A DNA stretch of 64,000 nucleotides from Rhynchopus sp. YZ270_cl-10. Taxonomy: Eukaryota; Euglenozoa; Diplonemea; Diplonemida; Diplonemidae. A program made the translations under genes and the position numbers. Positions 33,348-43,052 of the stretch are shown piece after piece. Location of the stretch: positions 620,001-684,000 of the forward strand of contig OZ037867.1 in assembly GCA_964035575.1 (NCBI GenBank). Reading direction: 5' to 3'. How positions within the stretch are numbered: position 1 is the first letter of the stretch; every line of letters begins with the position of its first letter. The notes beneath the pieces were generated by a model. It saw nothing but the letters and a program-made list of their open reading frames with translations. It was not told where the DNA came from and made no database searches.

Positions 33348-33872
33348 ATGATGTCCTCTATGCCGTTCCCCCCACCGCTTCTTGCCCCTGTGGACAAGCC
33401 GAAAGGACACCCTTCCTTTGGTAGTGAAACCCCGCCAGGGTTTGCCGAGATGGTGATGGTCAGTGCCGCAACGTCCGCCACCTCGGGGAGGTCCTTTCTT
33501 TCCGCGAGGTCTGTGCAAGAAGGGGACAGCGATGAAGGGGACGTCCACAACTTCCACGGAGCCTCCGCAGCACACAGAGGAGTAGTCTGTGATAGGTTTT
33601 GTCTTGATGACACCCCCCAACCTGGTGCCTTTTCCTTTGATAACAGCGTCACCTATCTTCCAGAGAACAGAACTCTGGCAGAAAACCCACGCACCATGCT
33701 GCACTTCCTCAAACACTCAAAAAAAAGTAAAAAGGAGACAAAGCGAAGCACCAAGGGGAGAAATACACGGGTATTGGCAGGACGTGCAGGGGGCATGTTC
33801 CGTCCTGTTCCAGGAGGTGTAGATCTGATGAACAGAGAAGCTGGCTGTTCAGAGGTTTGCACGGTTATGTGA
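33348..33872 (+). CDS. Hypothetical protein, 174 residues
   Basis: Starts at the first ATG (MMSSMPFPPPLLAP) after a pyrimidine-rich leader with an AG acceptor at 33302-33303, and ends at TGA. The N-terminal half is Pro/Ser/Ala-rich. The C-terminal half has a Lys-rich helix (HSKKSKKETKRSTKGRNTR), then GRAGGMFRPVPGG. GC-rich composition contrasts with its T-rich surroundings, which supports coding. No recognised domain; possibly a basic nucleic-acid or membrane-associated protein, but that is a guess. Confidence 0.6.
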   Translation: MMSSMPFPPPLLAPVDKPKGHPSFGSETPPGFAEMVMVSAATSATSGRSFLSARSVQEGDSDEGDVHNFHGASAAHRGVVCDRFCLDDTPQPGAFSFDNSVTYLPENRTLAENPRTMLHFLKHSKKSKKETKRSTKGRNTRVLAGRAGGMFRPVPGGVDLMNREAGCSEVCTVM

Positions 33873-36800
33873 TTTTTTGGAGATTTTGAGGGAATGAAGG
33901 GGGAAAAAAACACAGCAAGGGGAGAAAAAGAGGAGGAGACACAAGAGATAGGCTGATTTTAAAAAAAATGGAGTAGTGGAGCACACTCTAGGGTGGCTAC
34001 ACTAATACAACCAAGTTTTCAAAAAATGGAGATTGTCGGAAACACAGCTACTATTTCCCCCTTTTTTGTGCTTTCTGTGGGAAAGGGGCAGTGTATGAGG
34101 GTAAAATATAGGATATGCGTTGTTCGGCATGTGTTTGTGCCAGTAAGGTACATTCAATATTTTTCTTTCTTTTTGTGATGTTAGTTTTTGTCGAAAAATG
34201 TCTCTTTTATTATTGATGCAGTATTTCTATTTTTTTCTTTTTGGGTGAATAAGGTAGCTTAGATGGCCTAACTGGATTCGGTTACATATTATCCAAACCT
34301 TTTTTTTTCTCCTCTTTTTCTCTTTTCTCTCTCTTTTTTGTTGTGTTTTTTATGGCGGTTCTTGACAAATATTTTTTAGGTAACTAATCACGACTTAGTA
34401 TCATCTTACAAAACTTTTTTTTTTAATATACTACCAGGACAACACAGAAGACGAAGAAATGCTACAAAAAAAAATCCAAAAAAAAAAACTTTTTTTTTTT
34501 CGGCGGAGTGTCCGTGCCTGCGTCCCAGAGGCGTTTGCACTATCAACTTCACCTTTTTCCTCTTTTATAATTTGAGATACGAGCAAGCGGTATTCTTTAT
34601 TGATTTTTCTTTTTTTCATATTGTCCTTTCTTCAGGTATTCGTTGTTCTGCTATGTTCAAACACACTGAGAACATCAGAACTGTAATTTCTCCGATACCG
34701 AAAAAGCGATTTGTGAACTTAGTCAAAAAAGGTACCATTTTTTTCTTTCTTTTTTTCGGGAAATCATTTCCCCCCCGGTTATTGCCCCCCCAAGTATTTA
34801 AGATTCTGCCTTGGTTTTTTTGTCCTGCAGCGAACGTCATTTCTGCTGTCTTTCCTATTATATTTTTTGTCTTTTCCCCCCATCCTTTCTCGTCTCCCAA
34901 CATGGTCCTTTTTCTTTTTTTTTTCTTTTTTGCTTTTTGTTCGATACATTAAGGTGGAGTTGCCCCCCCTTTCCCAACATGAGTGCAATGCGGAACTCTA
35001 CAAAATGTAAACATAGTTTTTAACACATGATTTTGTTTTTTGATAACACTCATTGTTGAAGACTTTTCGTTTACTTTTTTTTGTTTCTGAAATTGCACAT
35101 TTTTTTTTTTTTTTTTTTTTAATTTTCCACACAAATTGTTGGCACCGATTCAAGTACAAAGCTTCCCGATGAGTTTTAATTGTAATAATGTACACTGCCA
35201 GTAGACGGTTGTGTGTACAGATCGCATCAAGACTCATTTGTTTGGCAACATTGTACTTCGCCACCCCCTCGCTCATCCAACAGCTAGACAAACAACCCTG
35301 AGTCATTATCAGATCAGTGTGCCCACTGTTGCCGTGTGTTCCTTGACACAGCTCTCTGTTCGGTCTCTGCAAAGAGAAGAAAGAGGGGAATTTTCTTTTT
35401 GTCTCGAATGACAAAAAACAAAACACCCTTAGACAATCCGATAAGAACCAGGCAATATTGCATCCACAGCAGAATGTGGATTAAAAGGGGGAAAGGCTCG
35501 TTTTATAGTTGTGTATCAATCCTTCTCCCCCACGATCTGTGTACTCAAATATGCAATGGTTGGGGTCCACCCCCAGTGTTCTGGTCATCAAAGATGCACT
35601 GTTTCATGAGAGAAGGCTTTTGTATTTTCAATTTTTTTTGTTTTATTTCACAAAAATTTCTTCTTTTCCCTCCAAATTCCCCCTTTTTTTTTTCACCCAT
35701 ATTTGGGTTGAATAAATAGAGAATGTGTTTAATATGCGTGGGAGGTTTTTTTACCACAAAAAGCTCCCCCTCACACTCAATGATATCCCCCAAAAACCAT
35801 GACACCCCTTTTTGTTTGGTGACTAAGTATACATCTTTGGTGCTTTCGGAAGTCGGTCAACGACCTGTCAGCGACCCGTCAATATCGACCCCTCCCGGAG
35901 CACCAATCTTATAAACTTTTTTTTTTTTTTTTTTGAAGAACATTCGCTGCTATAGAAGGAAATAAACCCTGTCTTGTGGCCTTCTTAGTATGCGTGATGG
36001 ATCATTTGGTCAAAAAGGTGTGTTTTTTTCTCCCCCTTCCCCCTTTCCCCCCTTCCCCTGTCCATGTACATTATGATATTGAGGGGTTCCCTTAGAGGTG
36101 TGCTGCGATATCTCAACGTTCTTTTCCCCATTTGCAGTGTAGATATCGTCTTGAATGCACAAATAAAATGAAAAGGTGGTATCCCAGAAATCCAAAAAAA
36201 AAAACCAAGTATGCGCCAACTACGCACTAAGTACCGCAAAAAGTACGCAATATGGGGTCGTCAGGAGCACCAAAAGGAGCATTTTTTTTTTCTCGGCAAG
36301 ATTCTCGATATTTAGTACAGAGTGTTTCAACATTGTTCCCCCTCCCTGGATAGTGCTTACTATGAGATGCAAAAGGTTCACCTTCAAATTTGAGGTTGTT
36401 GATCTTATTTGCACTTCATGGAGATGCAAAGGTATTGAGGGGGAAATATGGTGTGATTTGCTTTTCAACTACTGCACATTAAAAAAGTATAACGCCAAGG
36501 TGATCAGCGGTCCACAGGAAGAACCCTGGGGAACCATGGGGGATTTGATTTCAACTCTGATGGAAACTTTGGTTAAACCATGGGAAAACCCTCCTGGGGA
36601 ATTGGGTTGGGTGACCGCACCACAAGGCTTTATTCTTTGAGACAAAGGGGGGGAAAGAACGTTGTGTTTGCCTCACACCGTTATGAACCTCGACTTCCTC
36701 TTTCTTCTGTTTTTTTCCCCCTTTTCCAATTTACAAATTCCTTCAAAAATTTGATCCTGGACAGCAGGATTTTTTATTGATCTAGGAATCACCCTTTAAT

Positions 36801-37355
36801 AACAACGTGTTTTTTTTTTTGTTTTGTGCTTGCCATAGGGGGAAAAAATACGTCAAAAAAAAAGCACTCTATCCTTTTAGTGGCTTTTACACTTCGCATT
36901 GTTGCATTTTTTTTTAAAGATGTATTTTTTTTGTTTGTTTTTTCTTTTTGTACCCCCTCCCAAAACAATTCCACCTTTATGGTTGTATCGAAGAAAAAAA
37001 AAATAGTGGGGAATGGTTTTAGATTTTGTCTTTTATTGACATTCAATTTTTTTTTCTCTCCTACAGTGGTTTTGCTCCATTGTTTCTATTGTTCAAGTCT
37101 AAAAATCAACCAAAAAAAATTTTTTTGGTGTTCGTGTTCGCCATGGTTGCTATCTAGTAATAGTAGTCTTCGCTGTCCTAACGTTATGACAAGACGACTC
37201 CAATCGAACATCCATTCTAAGAAAAATGCAATCACCTCTGCGGACAAGGTACCGACACCAAAAAATTTGTTTGATTATAGAGAAACAGAATGTACCACTA
37301 AAACACCACCACCATCTGTCAGGTTCGTGAGCAAAACAGACAAACACAAAACAAA
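33873..37355. other. Gene-free T-rich interval upstream of eL24
   Basis: More than 3 kb without a supported gene: long T runs, a hairpin repeat at 34378-34409 with a divergent one at about 34252-34295, and a 68-bp transposon at 35838-35905. Frames up to 177 codons (for example 36826-37359) are Phe/Lys low complexity from T and A runs. Its last 35 nt include the acceptor CATCTGTCAG (ends 37322) used for the eL24 mRNA. Confidence 0.45.
35838..35905. mobile_element. 68-bp TGGTGC element with 5-bp TSD
   Basis: Ends TGGTGCTTTCGG and CTCCCGGAGCACCA are inverted; a perfect 5-bp duplication ATCTT flanks it (35833-35837, 35906-35910). Interior GTCGGTCAACGACC is palindromic. It is inserted in a hairpin repeat (GGTGACTAAG...CATCTTATAAACTTT). 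A related left end, TGGTGCTTTCAGAAAATCGG, occurs at about 60437. Confidence 0.75.
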
Positions 37356-38016
37356 ATGAAGAAGGAGATCTGCTCGTTCTCTGGACTGCCCATCCACCCG
37401 GGCCACGGAAAGCGTTACGTTCCCTCGATGGTTGTGTCCACCAAGCCGGTGCTCCCGTTCGTGACCGCCAAGGCACGCTCCCTCTTCCTGAAGAAGCGCA
37501 ACCCGCGTAAGGTGTGCTGGACCATCGCCTACCGCCGCATGATGAAGAAGGTTTGTTTCTCTCCTCCCCTCCCTCCCCGAACACTACACCACACTATAGT
37601 TATCTTCTATTTTTTTTTGTGATAAACTGACAACAAATAGTCACCTCGCTTTTTTCATGATCTCCACTACAGTACATTTAGCGCACCCTATTATACCTTC
37701 TATTCAGTAGAATAGTTAGTATATGAAACAATGATCTCCACGCATTTTTCTCCCCTCTTCTATTTTCCTTTTTTCACCCCTCTCACCATTAACAACTTTT
37801 TCCTCTCTCTCTTCCGTGCCACAGGGAACCCAGGAGGAGATGCAGCGCCGTCGTGCCCGCCGTGTTAAGAAGACCGTCGTGCGTGGATACTCGAACATGG
37901 ACTACGCCGAGCTCCAGAAGAAGAAGACCGAGAAGCCGTCTGACCGCAGCGCCGCACGCGCCGCCGCCATGAAGGAGCTCAAGAACCGTAAGGCCGGAAA
38001 GGCTGGCAAGAAGTAA
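37356..38016 (+). CDS. RPL24: 60S ribosomal protein eL24, copy 1
   Basis: Two exons, 37356-37550 and 37825-38016, give 128 residues. The start MKKEICSFSGLPIHPGHGKR matches the conserved zinc-ribbon-like N-terminus of eL24, and SLFLKKRNPRKVCWTIAYRR is the family's central signature; the tail is Lys/Arg/Ala-rich. eL24 is a structural protein of the large ribosomal subunit near the intersubunit bridge. The intron (274 bp, GTTTGT...GCCACAG) lies exactly after MMKK in both copies. Exon sequences appear identical to copy 2, but this intron is longer and carries a small inserted repeat (37657-37741). The AG at 37321-37322, 33 nt before the ATG, is a likely 5' splice-leader or UTR acceptor. Confidence 0.95.
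37657..37741. repeat. 63-bp hairpin insertion flanked by 11-bp repeats, in eL24 intron
   Basis: ATGATCTCCAC at 37657-37667 is repeated at 37731-37741, flanking 63 bp that contain CTATTCAGTAGAATAG (perfect hairpin) and AGTATATGAAACA. The same core occurs at 42176-42225. The flanking direct repeat looks like a target duplication. Confidence 0.6.
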
Positions 38017-38447
38017 GCACCCTGTCTTTCTTTTTTTAAATCAATAGCAATTAATTAAAAGCACACACACACAGAGGAACATAGATGATCAATTTCCCTC
38101 CTGTGGGTGTGTGTGGGATTTCTTGCTTATGTGCCAGTTGAGTTTGTTCAGTAGCTAAAAATACAGCTTCTCCTCTCCCCCCCTCCCCACACCCTCATCA
38201 TTTTCACATCTACCCTCATCCCCATCCTGTCGTACTCCTAAGCCAGCGTGTTGTAAGGCGTTAGATGCCAGGGGGCGGTTTTGTAGGTTTGCACCTTCAG
38301 CCTGCGCTTGGAAAGTTGTTTGTGTGTGTAGGAATGAGATGTTGCATTTTTTTTTTTGTTTTTGTCTTTCTCGGTAACCGTGAAGTACAACATAACCACA
38401 CCACCCGCCAGCACACTAATAGACCCACTTCAACTAAGAAACTTAAA
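38017..38447. other. Intergenic spacer between eL24 copies
   Basis: No gene. The last part contains the acceptor CCACCCGCCAG (ends 38411) 36 nt before the second eL24 ATG. It differs from the upstream region of copy 1, so the duplication did not keep the same 5' flank. Confidence 0.5.
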
Positions 38448-38974
38448 ATGAAGAAGGAGATCTGCTCGTTCTCTGGACTGCCCATCCACCCGGGCCACGG
38501 AAAGCGTTACGTTCCCTCGATGGTTGTGTCCACCAAGCCGGTGCTCCCGTTCGTGACCGCCAAGGCACGCTCCCTCTTCCTGAAGAAGCGCAACCCGCGT
38601 AAGGTGTGCTGGACCATCGCCTACCGCCGCATGATGAAGAAGGTTTGTTTCTCCCCTCCCCTCCCTCCCTCCCCGAACACTACACCACATTATCTTTTCC
38701 CTCTATTTCCCCCTCTTCTTCTTTCCTTTTTTCACCCCTCTCACCCTTAACAACTTTTTCCTCTCTCTCTTCCGTGCCACAGGGAACCCAGGAGGAGATG
38801 CAGCGCCGTCGTGCCCGCCGTGTTAAGAAGACCGTCGTGCGTGGATACTCGAACATGGACTACGCCGAGCTCCAGAAGAAGAAGACCGAGAAGCCGTCTG
38901 ACCGCAGCGCCGCACGCGCCGCCGCCATGAAGGAGCTCAAGAACCGTAAGGCCGGAAAGGCTGGCAAGAAGTAA
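38448..38974 (+). CDS. RPL24: 60S ribosomal protein eL24, copy 2
   Basis: Exons 38448-38642 and 38783-38974 encode the same 128 residues as copy 1. The 140-bp intron sits at the same place and has the same ends as copy 1 but lacks about 130 bp of inner sequence. Identical exons with divergent introns and flanks suggest recent duplication or ongoing gene conversion limited to exons. The gene follows copy 1 head-to-tail. Confidence 0.95.
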
Positions 38975-39570
38975 GCACCCTGTCTTGTTCTAAATCTCAA
39001 AAAACACACACAATCATTAGAAGGGTTCTAAACAAAAAACTGTGCGGCTTAGCAGTCTCGGTATTTATGATTATTCCCCAAGACAAGCGGGGAAAAGAAC
39101 GGGTGAACGAGGATTTTTTTATTGTCAAATGGTAGCAAATTGCTTTTGGGAGGACAACGCCTGCGGCTGATTTGGCGGGTTAGGGGGGCAGGGGGGCAAC
39201 AGCGGGGCAGAGAAAAGAAGAAGCGGACAGATGGGAAGGTCTTTTTGTTTTTTTTCTCAAATGCTACAAAAAAAATGGTCACCTCTTTTCCCCTATTCAA
39301 CCCTCAACTGTTGTAAACCACTGTGGGTCAAACATCTTACATCAAGACCACTCTATCAACACCCTGTGAGTAGGTCCCTTCATTGGTGCCGAAAGCGTCT
39401 ACGCGAATAGTCGACCATCGATGTTACTGTGAACAAACCAGCGTGCCCAATGCAGGCGTAAGCCTTGAATGGTAAAGCATGATCGATGTCTCTCTAAGCA
39501 GTAACAACGTAACATCGCAACACTTCTACACCTATATCAGGAGTCTTAAAAATCTGCACACAGAATAACA
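38975..39570. other. Intergenic spacer eL24 to BCKDHB
   Basis: No gene. The A-rich 3' flank of eL24 is followed by a unique-looking stretch. It ends in CACCTATATCAG (AG at 39539-39540), 30 nt before the BCKDHB start. Confidence 0.45.
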
Positions 39571-41337
39571 ATGTTGGTCAGAAATGCGGTGCGCACGACA
39601 AGGCGTGCGGGTATGATGCAGAGACGGCATATGACTCAGGCTGAGGAGGATGAGATCAAGCACGGAGGTGCGAACGGGGTGACCATGAACCTTTACACGG
39701 TATGGAAACAAAAAAGGGGGACATTTTGGTGAAAAATGAGCATTTTTTTTTCTTCGAAATATAGTAAAGCCAGTCAATGGTACAGAGATTATCACAACCC
39801 CCTCTATGTAGAACAATGGGTAGTGTTTGCACCTTTGCATCACACCAATACAATTATGTGGCAATCAACGTGAATATTCGTGTACAGGGTTGTGTTTTTA
39901 TCCATGACTGACATCGTAAGTGGGTCAGCTGAGGTGCCTGCATCACTAACAATTATTTGTTACTATAGACCACACCTCCACACACAACACACAGGCAATC
40001 AACAGCGCAATGGACTGCGCCATGTCCAAGGATGACAAGGTCTCGCTCTTCGGTGAGGACGTCAACTTCGGTGGAGTTTTCCGTTGCAGCATGAACCTGG
40101 CTGACAAATACGGCAAGGGTATGTTTCAGCACGATGCACGAGAGACACCTCCTTTTCAAGTTTTCCCACTTTTTGTCTTTTTGAGGCACACTGCCGGGGC
40201 TTTGTATTCTAAGTCAAACTTTTGCGAAGCATCAATGCCAAATATGCCTCCTCCTTACCACTGCCCTTTACAGACCGCGTATTCAACACCCCGCTCTCGG
40301 AGCAGGGAATCGCCGGGTTTGCGATTGGTATGGCAGTGATGGGGCACAAGCCCATTGCGGAGATCCAGTTCGCGGACTACATTTTCCCTGCATTTGACCA
40401 GATTGTGAACGAGGCAGCGAAGTACCGCTTCAGGAGTGGGGGTCAGTTCAACTGCGGTGGGGTGACCTTCCGGAGCCCTTGCTGCGCGGTGGGGCACGGT
40501 GGGCTGTACCACAGTCAGAGCGTGGAGGCGTACTTTGCGCACTGCCCGGGGTTGAAGGTGGTGATTCCATCGACACCTGCCGACGCGAAAGGGTTGTTAA
40601 TGTCTTGCATTGACGACCCTGATCCGTGCCTTTTCTTCGAGCCTAAGGTGCTGTACCGTACTGCGGAGGAGACTGTGAACCAGGATGCGTACTACCTCCC
40701 TATCGGTAAGGCGCGCAAGATTCAGGAGGGATCTGACATCACCGTGGTGGGCTGGGGTACACCTGTGTCAACAGGAGGCGAGCTCACACATGCAGTGAAG
40801 ATGGCAGAGGAGGCGGGCATCAGCGTCGATTACTTTGACCTGCGGAGTATCGTCCCCTGGGACAAGGAGGCAATCTGCAACTCCGTCCAGAAAACCGGAC
40901 GCTTGTTAGTCTCCCACGAAGCGTCGAAGACGGGCGGGTTCGCAGCAGAAATCTGCAGCACCGTCTCTGCAGAATGCTTCTACAGCTTGGAAGCGCCGCC
41001 AACAAGGGTATGTTTATTTTTTTTTGCAATTTTTATTTTTGCAACATGAAATTGAGTGATGCTTTTTTACCAATTGGATATCAGATGTGAGAGTGTGTCT
41101 AGGTGAGGTCGTATCTTTTCTAAATGTTACCGGATAGAGAGATTCCGATATTTTTTTAATATGTGTATGCACAGCCTACTGCAAGGCATTATTCATCTTT
41201 GAACCTTGACTGTATTACAACTTTCCCCCCTGCAGATGTGTGGTCTTGACACCCCATTCCCTCTGTCGCACGAAAAGCTGTGGCTGCCCAACAAAGACAA
41301 GGTCTTTGACAAAATCAAAGAATTGATGGAGCCCTAA
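39571..41337 (+). CDS. BCKDHB: 2-oxoisovalerate dehydrogenase E1 beta subunit, mitochondrial
   Basis: Four exons: 39571-39699, 39995-40118, 40274-41007 and 41236-41337 (362 residues). The beta subunit pairs with E1 alpha in the thiamine-diphosphate-dependent decarboxylase of the branched-chain ketoacid dehydrogenase complex, acting on the ketoacids of Leu, Ile and Val. Diagnostic stretches: [71 protein letters not shown] and [14 protein letters not shown]. The basic N-terminus ([20 protein letters not shown]) fits a mitochondrial presequence. All introns are GTATG..AG; intron phases are 0, 1 and 0. Intron 1 holds a repeat P fragment, and introns 2 and 3 hold hairpin-type repeats. Length is slightly short of animal BCKDHB because the presequence is shorter. 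Confidence 0.95.
40131..40170 (+). repeat. Hairpin-type repeat in BCKDHB intron 2
   Basis: GATGCACGAGAGACACCTCC then TTTTCAAGTTTTCCC, a divergent member of the TGTGC-ACGAGAG-GCACA class. A weaker copy (TATGCACAG...GCATTATTCATCTTTGAA) lies in intron 3 at about 41164-41204. Confidence 0.45.
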
Positions 41338-42514
41338 ATTAGGGACTAAAATGGGTTGGAGGTAAGGGGTGCGTGTGTTCTAGTCTGTATCTTTCCCCAA
41401 AACTGCGCAAAAATCTGGGTTTGCGCGGGTTTGTGGGTAATCTCTGATCAGCTGGACTCTTTTTGTGTGTTTCCTTGAAGCTATATCAGACATTCCAAGA
41501 AGTTGCGAAATAAAAAAAAAAACCCCCGCTTTTTTTTTGAAAAGCGGGGAGTTCGGAAATTCATTTTTTTTGTTGGAATGCATGATACGTGAAGTCCTGT
41601 GAAAACTTTATTTTTTTTGATCATCTATGTCGAACGAAAAGAACAGAAGAGGGGGAAAGGGGCAAAACGGAAAAATCATACAAATCGAAGGTTTCAACAA
41701 TAAGAGATGATGTGACTTTTTCCACAATTTGTTCAAAAAAAAAATTTTTTTTTTCATTAGCCCTCTGGCGACTTTGTATACAGAACCCTTTCTCGGAAAT
41801 GGTGATTGTCGATACTACAAAAAAAAAAGTAAAACAAAACAAAATATAAACAAAAAAAAAACCACGCGGCTGTTCCTTTTTTTGTACGTTACGCAAAAAA
41901 CAGTTCCAAAGGAAGAAAAATACTCGTTTTCTTTTCTTTTTTATTTTCAATTTTTTTTCATTTTGGTTCTCAGATCGTTTCGTGTAGGGGGTACAATCGG
42001 GTGTAAATGGGTGGCGTGTCTTATTTTTTTTTTCTTGGTCGAAGATGAAGCAGAAATCGTGTGCAATGTAGCGAGATTTTATCAGTTCTTAGAGATGAAG
42101 AACGGGGAGAATACTATTAGGTTAAACTTTTCACTTATTTTTAAAGATGTGTCAAACAATCCACATAAAGTAATTAGTGCACCCTATTATACCTTCTATT
42201 CAGTAGAATAGTTAGTATATGAAACAAAGATGTGTGCACGAGAGGCACATTCATCCGTCAAGTTTTCTTCTTTCTTTTTCAACGTGTCCATGGCAGGGTA
42301 TTAGGGTGACAACGCAAATTTCCGGTTTTTCCGGTCCTTACATCACACCCTAAGGCCTTAGTCCATGCAGGATGTTTTAAAAAACCCCCCACATCACTTT
42401 GTGAAGTTGATAGGATGTAGCTGTTTGCTCTCTTTTTCCCACTTGTGTTTTTTCCCTCTTTTTTTGAGATGCTCATCTTTCAGGCATTGTGTTGTCCACA
42501 TATATTTTTTCTGA

Positions 42515-42547
<33 letters not shown>
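41338..42547. other. Gene-free homopolymer-rich interval
   Basis: No supported gene. It contains the hairpin core CTATTCAGTAGAATAG at about 42198 followed directly by an ACGAGAG stem-loop (42230-42270). Confidence 0.45.
42230..42270 (+). repeat. ACGAGAG stem-loop repeat, TGTGC stem type
   Basis: Perfect stem TGTGC/GCACA with loop ACGAGAG, then TTCATCCGTCAAGTTTTCTT. Confidence 0.65.
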
Positions 42548-42549
<2 letters not shown>

Positions 42550-43052
42550 GCTCAACATCGTTGTGCTTGAACCTCTCCACAGCGATTCCCTTAGTGTCAA
42601 TATGTTCAAGTCTGCTCTAGTGAATTCAGTTCTAGTTGAATGAGTGGAAATCTTCATCACCAACTCCAGTCTATAAAAATATTTTGTTCTCTGTTAGTGA
42701 AGTCGTTTTTTCCGTTCGGCGAAAAAGAAAAACAGGGAGAGCGAAGAAAAGGTAGTAAAAAAAGTCATCACACAACAAAAAAGCAAACAAAATAGTGTGA
42801 CCAGTCATGTCTCATCTCTGCCACGTTCTCATTACTGTTAGGGAGATCCTGTGCGTCCTCCAGAAGAGAAACCACACCGATCCAATGATTAAAACACATA
42901 CTTGACATTAATAACACTCTGATTCGTTTCGGCGGTCTGAAGTATAGATTTTATCCGCGCTTCTGAGGTTTGCTCCTTTCCCTTTTCACACCACAACACA
43001 CACCACGCTGTCACAGGACTTCCCTAATAACACACCACACATTATCAAGACC
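42548..43052 (+). promoter_or_regulatory. Duplicated 5' flank of the giant repeat-protein genes
   Basis: About 500 bp upstream of the first giant gene are repeated almost exactly upstream of the second (46946-47596, with a roughly 155-bp insertion at 47231-47385). The part 42825-43000 is present a third time at 53401-53576, before the dehalogenase gene. It ends with GCTGTCACAG (AG at 43015-43016), the likely acceptor 36 nt before the ATG. Whether it holds a promoter or only 5' processing signals cannot be decided from sequence. Confidence 0.6.

Noticed and set aside
36176-37359. Frames of 154 and 177 codons before the eL24 gene
   Set aside because: Phe/Lys/Ser low complexity from T and A runs, with no codon bias like the real genes.
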